A stretch of 64,000 bases of DNA, taken from Spirochaetales bacterium (lineage in GTDB: Bacteria; Spirochaetota; Spirochaetia; JC444; Marispirochaetaceae). The translations under genes and the position numbers were made by a program. The stretch is taken from positions 1-64,000 of the forward strand of contig JAFGQL010000115.1 in NCBI GenBank assembly GCA_016935695.1, written 5' to 3'. Shown piece after piece: positions 53,834 through 62,205 of this stretch (positions are counted from its first letter, which is position 1; every line of letters starts with the position of its first letter). The notes under the pieces are model-generated. The model searched no databases. It saw nothing but the letters and a program-made list of their open reading frames with translations, and had not been told where the DNA came from.

Positions 53834-55039
53834 ATGATGTCAAAAATCCTTGTAATTAACTGCGGCAGCTCATCTTTAAAATACGAGGTGTATGCAATGC
53901 CCGAACGATTAAGTCTCGGGAAGGGGGTGGTTGAACGCATCGGATTGGCGGAAGGCTGTATAAGCCAAAAATCAGAAAGGAATGTTTTTGAAAAAAATGC
54001 GGTAATTCCCGACCACCGCGCCGCCATGAACCTGATGAAAGAAGCACTTACCAATGCAGAGACAGGTATTGTCGACAGTCTCAAGGAATTTTCCGGGGTT
54101 GGCCATCGCGTGGTTCATGGAGGAGAAGAATACTCCAGCTCTGTAATAATACACCAGCAGGTTATAAGAGCCATAGAAAAAAACATTGAGCTGGCGCCTC
54201 TTCATAACCCTGCAAACCTGGTCGGCATTCAGGAAGCCCAGAAGTTATTACCTGAAACTCCCCAGGTAGCGGTTTTTGATACCGCGTTTCACCAAACCCT
54301 GCCTCCTGCCGCATATCTATACGGATTACCCCGGGAATATTACGACACATACAGAATCCGCCGTTACGGTTTTCACGGTACCAGCCATCGGTATGTCTCT
54401 GCCGAAGCCGTAAAACTGTGCAAGCGCGATATTTCCAATACAAATGTCATTTCATGCCACTTAGGTAACGGCGCCTCTATTACCGCCATAGAAAGAGGGA
54501 AATCCGTTGACACTTCAATGGGCTTCACACCCCTGGAAGGCCTTATCATGGGGACCCGTTCTGGAGATTTGGATCCGGCCATAATTCTGTATCTTCTTGA
54601 ACGCGGCATTTCCAGAGACGAGCTTAATAATGTATTGAACAAACAAGGGGGCATGCTTGGCCTGTCCGGTGTATCAAGCGACATGCGCGATATAGAAGCA
54701 GCCGCAATGACCGGCAACCCGAATGCACAGGAAGCCCTTGATGTGTATGCCTACCGTATACGCAAATATATCGGCGCGTACGCGGCAAACATTGTAAAGG
54801 TTGATATTCTGGTGTTTACCGGCGGAATTGGTGAAAACCAGGTATTCCTGAGGGAAAAAATCTGCCACCGTCTTGAAAACCTGGGCATTGTCATAGATAA
54901 CGAAAAAAACAGACAGAACGGCAAATCCATGGGCATCATTTCCGCTGATTATTCACCTACCGCGATTTGCATAGTTCCGACAAATGAAGAGCTCCAGATC
55001 GCCATTGATACTTTCGATCTAGTAAAGCAGGCAGGATAA
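53834..55039 (+). CDS. ackA: Acetate kinase, second copy
   Basis: A 401-residue acetate kinase with intact INCGSSSLKY, GHRVVHGGE, DTAFHQTLP, HLGNGAS and TGGIGEN motifs. It lacks the C-terminal extension of the first copy and the two differ throughout, so this is an old paralog or transfer, not a recent duplication. GAGG lies 5 nt before the ATG at 53837, the second of two adjacent ATG-type starts; the first is also possible. It ends 2 bases before the convergent mgtE stop. Confidence 0.93.
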   Translation: MMSKILVINCGSSSLKYEVYAMPERLSLGKGVVERIGLAEGCISQKSERNVFEKNAVIPDHRAAMNLMKEALTNAETGIVDSLKEFSGVGHRVVHGGEEYSSSVIIHQQVIRAIEKNIELAPLHNPANLVGIQEAQKLLPETPQVAVFDTAFHQTLPPAAYLYGLPREYYDTYRIRRYGFHGTSHRYVSAEAVKLCKRDISNTNVISCHLGNGASITAIERGKSVDTSMGFTPLEGLIMGTRSGDLDPAIILYLLERGISRDELNNVLNKQGGMLGLSGVSSDMRDIEAAAMTGNPNAQEALDVYAYRIRKYIGAYAANIVKVDILVFTGGIGENQVFLREKICHRLENLGIVIDNEKNRQNGKSMGIISADYSPTAICIVPTNEELQIAIDTFDLVKQAG

Positions 55040-55041
55040 CA

Positions 55042-56403
55042 TCACCCTGAAATCAGCTTAAACATATGCCACGCTATTTCAAAATAGATAGTAAGACCGC
55101 ACACATCTATAACAGTAGACATAAGAGGCCCTGACATGACAGTCGGGTCGAAACCCAGGCGGTGAATGAGAAGGGGCGCAAGAGCCCCAATAAGGGTACT
55201 GAACACAACGACACAGCCAAGTGCGATGCCCACGATTATGGAATGTGTTATCGCGATATTAGGCGGAAACAGTATACTGCGGCCGAAAATGACAAGCCCG
55301 GTTATCAGCCCGATGATGAGACCGACCTTTAATTCCTTGAATATGACTGTCCAGAAATCCCGGAAATGTATTTCGCCTGTTGCAAGCCCCCTGATCATGA
55401 GGGTAGAAGACTGGCTGCCGGAATTCCCCCCTGTCTGGGTAATGACCGGCATGAATACCATCAGAAAAGTAGTTGCAAGCAAAGCATTCCTGAACACAAG
55501 ATCGTAGTGAGCGACAACATTTGTGGAGATGGTGCCTAAAATCAGCAGGATGATCAGCCAGGGAATACGTTTTTTTACCAGCCCCCACACCGTAGTGTCC
55601 AGATACCGGTTTGAGCCGCCTCCCATGGCACCCATTTTATACACGTCTTCCGTCTGTTCTTCCCGAATGACATCGATAACATCATCAAAGGTAATGATAC
55701 CCAACAGCACATTTCCGGCGTCTACAACGGGCAGAGAAACGAGGTCGTAGGTTTCAAGAATCTTTGCCACGTCTTCCTGGTCTGTATCTTCCCGAACCGA
55801 GATGAATTCGTCCTCCATTATTGATCGCACCAATTCTGCATCGTTTGCGGACAAGAGTTCTTTCAGAGAACAGACACCTACAAGTACCTGCTTTTTGTCG
55901 ATCACGTAAATATTGTAAATAGACTCAACATCAGCAGCGTTTTTCCGAATAAATGCCATAGCTTGGCCGACATTGATACGGTCCGATACCGCCATATACC
56001 TCGGGTTCATGATACCCGCAGCATCATCCTCATCAAACCTCATCAGGTACAGCGTTTCCCGCTTTGCCTCGTCACTCAGTTTTTCCCAGAGAAGCTTTTT
56101 TACATCTTCAGATACCGTCTGAATGATATCCACTAAATCGTCCGGCTGCAGATCACCAAGAAGCTGGTCTATTTGTTTTCCATTGAATACCTGAAACAGC
56201 TGTTCCTGATCAGGCACAGGCAGTTCCAACAGAAAGTCGGTTTTTTCCGTGTGGTCAAGATATTTGAATATGGTGAATTTCTCATCAGGATTCAGGGTAT
56301 CCCATTGGTCAATGAGTTCGTGTATTTCATATTCCTCTATCTGGGACCGAATGTCCTGTTCAGAGAAAAGATCATTATCAAATATCTCGCGCAGAGGTAT
56401 CAT
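55042..56403 (-). CDS. mgtE: Magnesium transporter MgtE
   Basis: A 453-residue MgtE: an N-terminal helical superhelix domain (about residues 1-130), two CBS domains (about 135-260, sensing cytoplasmic Mg) and five transmembrane helices (about 285-453) with the TQTGGNSGSQSSTL motif of the pore. It overlaps murB by 4 bases and forms an operon with it. Confidence 0.93.
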   Translation of the reverse strand: MIPLREIFDNDLFSEQDIRSQIEEYEIHELIDQWDTLNPDEKFTIFKYLDHTEKTDFLLELPVPDQEQLFQVFNGKQIDQLLGDLQPDDLVDIIQTVSEDVKKLLWEKLSDEAKRETLYLMRFDEDDAAGIMNPRYMAVSDRINVGQAMAFIRKNAADVESIYNIYVIDKKQVLVGVCSLKELLSANDAELVRSIMEDEFISVREDTDQEDVAKILETYDLVSLPVVDAGNVLLGIITFDDVIDVIREEQTEDVYKMGAMGGGSNRYLDTTVWGLVKKRIPWLIILLILGTISTNVVAHYDLVFRNALLATTFLMVFMPVITQTGGNSGSQSSTLMIRGLATGEIHFRDFWTVIFKELKVGLIIGLITGLVIFGRSILFPPNIAITHSIIVGIALGCVVVFSTLIGALAPLLIHRLGFDPTVMSGPLMSTVIDVCGLTIYFEIAWHMFKLISG

Positions 56404-57356
56404 GACGCATCCTCCGTTTTTACAAGTATTATTTCAGGATCCAGCACATGGCCGGTACGTTCATATACCTTCTCCTGGACATGAACGACAAGGCGGTATA
56501 TATCCTCTGCAGTGGCAGTCCCGGTATTTATTATTATATTCCCGTGATAGGGCGCGACCTGAGCGCCGCCAATACGTGTACCCTTAAGACCGCACTCATC
56601 AATAATCGCGCCGCTCGGCTTTCCAAATTTGCGGTCATTTTTAAACACCGATCCTGCACATGGAAAGGAGAAATGGCCTTTCACGTTTCTATCCCCGGCG
56701 TTCTCCTCCATTACCCCACGGATTGCTGAAGGATCGCCTTTTTTTAGGACAAAGCCGCACTCGGTAATAATCCATTGTCTGTGCTGAAATATCGAATCCT
56801 TATATCCGAACTCCGCATCGCCGGCAGCTATACGTTTTGTTCTCCCTTGTTCATCACAGTATTCAATCCAGTCAAGTACATCGGCAATTGAGCTGCCGTA
56901 ACACCGTGCATTCATCCAGACTGCGCCGCCTACCGTACCGGGCATTTTGTAAATGAATTCAAGACCTGATAACGATTGCTCTGCGGCAAATACAGATACA
57001 TCCGAAATAAGGGTTCCTGCGAAGGCTGTCACCGAACCTTTTTCTGATTTGATCCCAGAAACAAGATCGGTCATAAGTACTGTGCTGCGGACACCGGCGT
57101 CGGGAATGAGCACATTGGCACCGCCGCCCAGAATGATCGGATGAATGTTCATGTCGTTAAGTATATGTATTACATGTACCAATTCGGACTTATTCCTTGG
57201 CCGAATACATAGTTGTGCCGGACCGCCGACGCCGAAACTTGTATGGGGCGCAAGGACATAATCAGTGTGACAAATTTCATCAATATTGATTCTTTCAATG
57301 ATATTACGTACAGTACACACAACGCTATAATAACGGTAATTCCATTGTTTATCCAT
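56400..57356 (-). CDS. murB: UDP-N-acetylenolpyruvoylglucosamine reductase
   Basis: A MurB flavoenzyme (up to 318 residues), reducing the enolpyruvyl group to make UDP-MurNAc. TSFGVGGPA, GGGANVLIPD and FPCAGSVFKN with the catalytic Ser are present. The ATG at 57356 has AAGG 4 nt upstream; an in-frame GTG at 57320 sits 6 nt after a TATTAT box and would give a leaderless message, so the start is uncertain. It is divergent from cysS. Confidence 0.9.
   Translation of the reverse strand: MDKQWNYRYYSVVCTVRNIIERINIDEICHTDYVLAPHTSFGVGGPAQLCIRPRNKSELVHVIHILNDMNIHPIILGGGANVLIPDAGVRSTVLMTDLVSGIKSEKGSVTAFAGTLISDVSVFAAEQSLSGLEFIYKMPGTVGGAVWMNARCYGSSIADVLDWIEYCDEQGRTKRIAAGDAEFGYKDSIFQHRQWIITECGFVLKKGDPSAIRGVMEENAGDRNVKGHFSFPCAGSVFKNDRKFGKPSGAIIDECGLKGTRIGGAQVAPYHGNIIINTGTATAEDIYRLVVHVQEKVYERTGHVLDPEIILVKTEDAS
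57327..57355 (-). promoter_or_regulatory. Candidate promoter for a GTG-started murB
   Basis: On the minus strand TGGATA (57350-57355), a 17-nt spacer and TATTAT (57327-57332), 6 nt before the GTG at 57320. The same bases read CTATAATA on the plus strand and might serve cysS. Confidence 0.35.
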
Positions 57357-57437
57357 AGCGCCTTATCCATCGAAACGCAGTCAACGCGGCAATGGAAGCA
57401 GGGTGGATCCCGGATCGCCATTCATTTGGGGGCAAGA

Positions 57438-58853
57438 ATGAAGCTGTACAATTCGCTGGAACGAAACATTGTTGATTTCATACCTATAAATGATAGTGAA
57501 GTCTCCATGTATACCTGCGGTCCAACCGTGTATGACTACGCCCATATCGGCAATCTGCGGACCTATCTATTTGAGGATATTCTCAGAAGGTCTTTAGAAT
57601 TTCTCGGTTACAATGTCCTCCATGTCATGAATATTACCGATGTCGGACATTTGAGCGATGATGCAGATGACGGCGAAGACAAGATGCTGCTTTCTTCCAG
57701 GAAAAAAGGAATGTCTGTATGGGATATCGCCAGTTTTTATACAGAGGCATTCTTTAAAGATTGTGAACGTCTCCACATTGAAAAGCCCCATATCAGCTGC
57801 AAAGCCACAGAACATATCGACGACATGATCGCATTGATCAAACGAATAGAAAAAGCGGGATACACCTACGAGGCCGGGGGAAATATCTACTTTGACACAT
57901 CAAAGATGCCCGGTTACGGCAAGCTCGCTCTCCTCGACCGCCAGAACCAAATCAGCGGTGTACATATTGATATAGATTCCAATAAACATAATCCCCGGGA
58001 TTTTGTCCTATGGTTTACCAAATCAAAATTCGAAAACCAGGCAATGCAGTGGGATTCGCCGTGGGGCAGGGGGTATCCCGGCTGGCATATCGAGTGTTCC
58101 GCGATGAGTATGAAATATCTGGGCGAAACATTCGACATTCATTGCGGCGGCATTGACCATTTGTCGGTTCATCATCCCAATGAAATCGCCCAGTCGGAGG
58201 CGGCTACAGGCAAAAAATGGGTGAACTACTGGATACACGGTGAATTCCTTTTGATGGACCAGGGCAAAATGTCCAAATCAAAAGGCGGTTTCATCACCTT
58301 GCAAAGTCTGATTGAAGACGGCTACGATCCCATGGATTACCGTTTTCTGGTTCTCGGTGCGCATTACCGATCCCAGTTGGTGTTTTCAACCCGTTCACTG
58401 GATACGGCCCGTACCTCCAGGCAAAACCTGACGGCAAAAATTCGCTCACTCCTGGAAGAAATCGGTGTTAACTGCGGCAACGAGCTTCCGTATAGTCAGA
58501 AGTCCCCGGATAACCCTTATATTGAACAGTTCAAAGAGGATCTGCGGCAGGATTTAAACATGCCGAAAGCCCTTTCACGCATATGGGCAGTATTGAAAGA
58601 TCCGGATTTACCCTCGCGGGAAAGACTCTCGACTGCTTTTGAAATGGACAATGTATTAGGCCTCGGCCTGAAGAATGAATGTGTGGCAGCTTCGGAGCTT
58701 ACACCGGAGCAGAAAACTCTCATAGAAAAGCGGGAGGAAGCCCGGAGTTTGAAGAACTGGAGTGAATCAGACAGACTTCGGGATGAACTGTTATCCCAGG
58801 GGATAGTAATTACCGATACTCCCTCAGGCACGAAATGGACAGTAAAAGTGTAA
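57438..58853 (+). CDS. cysS: Cysteinyl-tRNA synthetase
   Basis: A 471-residue class I synthetase with the zinc Cys of TCGPTVYDYAHIGNLRTY, the KMSKSKG loop and GWHIECSAM. The ATG at 57438 is chosen because GGGGG lies upstream and the protein begins MKLYNSLERN, typical for CysS; the longer frame from 57213 overlaps divergent murB. The sigma factor gene follows after 27 bases. Confidence 0.95.
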   Translation: MKLYNSLERNIVDFIPINDSEVSMYTCGPTVYDYAHIGNLRTYLFEDILRRSLEFLGYNVLHVMNITDVGHLSDDADDGEDKMLLSSRKKGMSVWDIASFYTEAFFKDCERLHIEKPHISCKATEHIDDMIALIKRIEKAGYTYEAGGNIYFDTSKMPGYGKLALLDRQNQISGVHIDIDSNKHNPRDFVLWFTKSKFENQAMQWDSPWGRGYPGWHIECSAMSMKYLGETFDIHCGGIDHLSVHHPNEIAQSEAATGKKWVNYWIHGEFLLMDQGKMSKSKGGFITLQSLIEDGYDPMDYRFLVLGAHYRSQLVFSTRSLDTARTSRQNLTAKIRSLLEEIGVNCGNELPYSQKSPDNPYIEQFKEDLRQDLNMPKALSRIWAVLKDPDLPSRERLSTAFEMDNVLGLGLKNECVAASELTPEQKTLIEKREEARSLKNWSESDRLRDELLSQGIVITDTPSGTKWTVKV

Positions 58854-58880
58854 CCTGGTGAGGAGAATATTGTTTTACCA

Positions 58881-59414
58881 ATGAATAAAGAGACAGAGGA
58901 ACGGGAATCATTTGAATCGGTGTACTCAACCTTGTTTCCCGTCCTTTTTCGCGTGGCTTTTCATATAACCGGCTCGGGGGATGTAGCAGAGGAATTATGT
59001 CAGGAAGCGTTCATCAAGTATTTCAGCGCATCAGCCCCCCTTCCCACCCTGAACGATGCGAAATTCTGGCTTATTCGGGTAGTAAAAAACCTCTGCTATA
59101 ATAACGAGAAACGGAAACTGCGTGAAAAAAAAGCATACAGAAAATTGTATTTGACACGTATGGTTGTACAGGAGCAGGAGACTGGGGAGACGTCGGTATT
59201 AAAAGACGAAACGGAACGCTTGGTGCAAAAAGCCCTGGAAGCTCTGCCGTACAAACTGCGCATGCCGCTGGTTTTAAAGGAATATGCAGATATGAACTAC
59301 CGGAACATAGCCGGTATTCTGGGAATAACCGAAGGAAATGTGAAAGTCCGTATCTACCGCGCGCGACAGCTCCTTTCATCTTTTCTTGACAAGGGGGATC
59401 TTCATGTGTCCTAA
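58881..59414 (+). CDS. ECF-type RNA polymerase sigma factor
   Basis: A 177-residue sigma70 ECF protein: region 2 (about residues 18-90, including AEELCQEAFIKYF) and region 4 helix-turn-helix (about 120-170, NYRNIAGILGITEGNVKVRIYRARQLL). The next gene encodes a zinc-finger anti-sigma factor, so the pair forms a signal-transduction module. No good Shine-Dalgarno precedes the ATG (AGGAG is 15 nt away). It corresponds in type and context to the treponemal RpoE-like factor. Confidence 0.9.
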   Translation: MNKETEERESFESVYSTLFPVLFRVAFHITGSGDVAEELCQEAFIKYFSASAPLPTLNDAKFWLIRVVKNLCYNNEKRKLREKKAYRKLYLTRMVVQEQETGETSVLKDETERLVQKALEALPYKLRMPLVLKEYADMNYRNIAGILGITEGNVKVRIYRARQLLSSFLDKGDLHVS

Positions 59415-59931
59415 CACTGCTCTGCTCTCCGCATTGATAGACGGAGAATTACCGCACAGATTTGAACAACACATCACTGATCATATACACGGATGCAGTA
59501 TTTGCAGGAAAGAAATGGCCCGGTTTTCATCATTACGTGAAAAGCTTCAACAGGATAACATTACACAAACAGAAATAACCGCCCGCGAGAGCAGGCTATG
59601 GCGGTCCATTGAACACAAAATGCTCTCACGTAAAAAACATCCGCTCTTGCACCGCAGCATCAACCTGCCTTTACCGGCGCTGGCGGCATTATGTCTTGTT
59701 ATGGCAGCTTCCATGGTGACTGCCGCTTATCACGGCTTTGCTGCTCATACCTATAATTTCCCCCCGGATGAGCTCCCCAGTTTTTCCACTATGGACGAAT
59801 TGATCGGATATCTGGAACAAACCCAGAGAACGGGTATTATGGAAATGTCCCTTCCTGAAGACCCGGTGTTTCTGTTTATCAGTCAGCCGACCCTTATGCC
59901 GGAACGGGAGTACAGAGACGCAAAATGGTAA
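59404..59931 (+). CDS. Zinc-finger anti-sigma factor, membrane
   Basis: A 175-residue anti-sigma factor: a ZAS-type motif HITDHIHGCSICRKE (His, His, Cys, Cys) in the N-terminus, one transmembrane helix at about residues 88-106 and a short extracytoplasmic tail. It would hold the ECF factor inactive until a signal. The ATG at 59404 follows AAGGGGG and overlaps the sigma gene by 11 bases. Its 3' end overlaps the next gene by 7 bases. Confidence 0.85.
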   Translation: MCPNTALLSALIDGELPHRFEQHITDHIHGCSICRKEMARFSSLREKLQQDNITQTEITARESRLWRSIEHKMLSRKKHPLLHRSINLPLPALAALCLVMAASMVTAAYHGFAAHTYNFPPDELPSFSTMDELIGYLEQTQRTGIMEMSLPEDPVFLFISQPTLMPEREYRDAKW

Positions 59932-60404
59932 ATAAAGCTCTTGCACTTATCGTATACCTATCACTGCCTCTTTGTCTTTTTTCCCAGCAGACCGCTTCGA
60001 TCATGGATCAGGTTCTGGCCATTTCCGTAGAAGCAGGAGTAAGCAACGAGAATGCAGAGAAGCTTTGGGGTATGGAGCACAATACCCTGACCATCTCCGG
60101 CCGCTCTGTTTCCATCCGGCTTGAAGGTGCCAATATTGAAATATATTCGTACCTTACTCCGTTTGATCAGAATGACGGAAACGTTCTGCTGGTAGCTCAC
60201 GGAGAAATCATAGTACAGAATCCCGAGACGGGCGAGAAAAAGCACTATTCCGGCATGGACAGTATAACTGTCGGGTTTGGAGAAAAAGCGCTGTTCTTTC
60301 CTCTTGGTCTGGCAGATCCGTCTGTAAGACGCGGATTGATACTGAAAATAGAAATAACCGTCGACTTCTATACAAATCTTCAAAAAAAGTCTACAAAAAG
60401 ATAG
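59925..60404 (+). CDS. Secreted protein of the ECF operon, function unknown
   Basis: A 159-residue protein with a signal peptide (about residues 1-20, ALALIVYLSLPLCLFS). The rest is beta-rich (IIVQNPETGEKKHYSGMDSITVGFGEK) with no known domain. It overlaps the anti-sigma gene and precedes the IPT/transglutaminase-like gene by 2 bases. Being in the same operon it may be the envelope sensor or an effector; this is inference from position. Confidence 0.62.
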   Translation: MVNKALALIVYLSLPLCLFSQQTASIMDQVLAISVEAGVSNENAEKLWGMEHNTLTISGRSVSIRLEGANIEIYSYLTPFDQNDGNVLLVAHGEIIVQNPETGEKKHYSGMDSITVGFGEKALFFPLGLADPSVRRGLILKIEITVDFYTNLQKKSTKR

Positions 60405-60406
60405 TA

Positions 60407-62086
60407 ATGAACAGCACTAAGCAGCACGACCAGCCGGGGAGTCAGCGTCCCGCGGCACATTACCGAATTCCTGTTTTCATTTTCCTGGGCCTCCTCCTTT
60501 TGTATGCCGTGTCATCCAGATTCATAGAGCAAAAACCTGTTATAAATGAAATCAGCCCGCACGTCGCCAATCCAGGAGATATTTTGGTCATAAAAGGAAA
60601 GTATTTCGGTAATGAACGCTCGGGCAGCGAAGTGGTAATCGGGGGAACACGGCCAAACACCGCTTCATATATTGAGTGGAGTGACAATAGAGTCAGTCTC
60701 CGAATACCGGAAAACGCCGGATCAGGGGATGTGGTAATCAGGACCAGGACTACCCAGTCAAACGGTATTCTGTTTACCAACCGTAACCACATTCCCGTTC
60801 AGGCTGCCGATATCCATGCTGCAGGCGTTCCTCTTGTGAATGAAATACTCCCGAACAAAGGGTCTATCGGAGAGACCGTCATTCTCCGCGGTATAAATTT
60901 CGGTGAATCACAGGGCTCAGGTATGGTGTATTTTTCGTCCATCACCCCCGCCGGCAACGAAAACAAAATTTCCGCCCATCATCCGGACGGTATGATACCT
61001 TGTTCAAATATCGATTTTGATTACATCTTATGGACAGATCAGGAAATACGGGTCCACGTCCCCTTTGGTGCAACGTCCGGAAACATCATGGTTCACACAG
61101 ACAGGGGCGAAAGCGCAGGCGGATATTTCGAAGTAAGTGAAACCGTGGGTACAATGATCTACACCCAGCCCCGGGGCTATCAGATTCAGTATGCAGTAAG
61201 TATAGAAAACGTTGTTTCCGGCCCTTCAAATGAAATCAATGTCTGGGTTTCAAGTATTTTCCACGGCATAGAACAGAGGAACATAGAATCCTTGAGTGAT
61301 CCGGAACCGGTATGGCACAATTACTACGGTATCATGCGCTATGCTATGGAAGAGCTGGAATCATGGAGGCGTTATACCATATTACAGACATTTTGGTTTG
61401 ACCGTTATCAGGTAAGCGCCAAAATAAATCCTGGAAAAATCAGGAATTCCTACGACCGCTCATCCCAGTTTTTTACAACATACACAAGCGCATCGGAAAT
61501 CGTGCCTTCTGACCTCAAAGTGGTAAAGGATATTGCTGCCCGCCAGACGCGGAATGTGAAAAACCCGTATTACATCGGTAAAAACCTGTTTGACTATATG
61601 TTGCGCACGTACAGCTTTACCGACCAGGGAAACCAGGGACTCGAAGCGTTTATTACTTCAAAGAAAGGTGATGCCTATGACTACGCGCTTTTATACACAG
61701 CGCTGATGAGGAGCACCGGTATTCCCTGCAGGATGGTTTCAGGTGTCCTTGCCTACGGCAACAAGAGAACTGCTACCCATTACTGGAACGAATTTTTCAT
61801 TCCTGATTTTGGCTGGTTTCCTGTGGACCTCCCCCTTGCCGACGGGGTCCGTTTTGAAGATTTCCCGGACTCCACCAACCCTGCAGCAGAATATTTCGGA
61901 AACCTGGATAATCAACATATAACTTTCAGCAGGGGACTTGCGTATATTCAGCGCATCGATCCGGGCAGTACCACTGTTCGCAGGGAAAAAACGTATTCGT
62001 TACAGTCCATCCACGAAGAAGCGGTAGGGAACATACAATCCTATGATTCTGTGTGGAGCCCGGTACGCATTATCGATATCTGGTAA
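60407..62086 (+). CDS. Membrane-anchored IPT/TIG protein with a degenerate transglutaminase domain
   Basis: A 559-residue protein with one N-terminal membrane anchor (about residues 21-38), two IPT/TIG immunoglobulin-like domains (about 44-130 and 141-243) and a C-terminal transglutaminase-like domain (about 380-480). The usual GxC motif reads GDAYDYA, with A423 where the catalytic Cys should be, while the His (H458 in HYWNE) and Asp (D474 in PVDL) remain. The fold is therefore probably non-catalytic. It is the last gene of the ECF sigma operon. Confidence 0.78.
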   Translation: MNSTKQHDQPGSQRPAAHYRIPVFIFLGLLLLYAVSSRFIEQKPVINEISPHVANPGDILVIKGKYFGNERSGSEVVIGGTRPNTASYIEWSDNRVSLRIPENAGSGDVVIRTRTTQSNGILFTNRNHIPVQAADIHAAGVPLVNEILPNKGSIGETVILRGINFGESQGSGMVYFSSITPAGNENKISAHHPDGMIPCSNIDFDYILWTDQEIRVHVPFGATSGNIMVHTDRGESAGGYFEVSETVGTMIYTQPRGYQIQYAVSIENVVSGPSNEINVWVSSIFHGIEQRNIESLSDPEPVWHNYYGIMRYAMEELESWRRYTILQTFWFDRYQVSAKINPGKIRNSYDRSSQFFTTYTSASEIVPSDLKVVKDIAARQTRNVKNPYYIGKNLFDYMLRTYSFTDQGNQGLEAFITSKKGDAYDYALLYTALMRSTGIPCRMVSGVLAYGNKRTATHYWNEFFIPDFGWFPVDLPLADGVRFEDFPDSTNPAAEYFGNLDNQHITFSRGLAYIQRIDPGSTTVRREKTYSLQSIHEEAVGNIQSYDSVWSPVRIIDIW

Positions 62087-62145
62087 AGCTGTCCGCTCCG
62101 CGGTTGATAATTACGGCTCTCCTGCCGATCAATAAAACAGGTGCG

Positions 62146-62175
62146 TTGACAAATGCGCCGGTCGACACATATACT
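62146..62175 (+). promoter_or_regulatory. Promoter of the Crp-like regulator
   Basis: A perfect TTGACA at 62146-62151, an 18-nt spacer and TATACT at 62170-62175. Predicted start is about 62182, with a 24-nt leader holding CAGGAG. Confidence 0.77.
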
Positions 62176-62181
62176 TATGTG
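62166..62181. repeat. Inverted repeat over the -10 box of the Crp-like gene
   Basis: CACATA-TACT-TATGTG, perfect 6-bp arms, overlaps the -10 hexamer TATACT. Position and symmetry fit a repressor or autoregulatory operator. Confidence 0.42.
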
Positions 62182-62205
62182 CAGTAAAGATGAATCAGGA
62201 GCTTT

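Noticed and set aside
58849-58873. ECF-type self-promoter before the sigma gene (TGTAAC and a downstream TGTTTT)
   Set aside because: It overlaps the cysS end and matches no clear ECF consensus; the factor's own -35/-10 are unknown.
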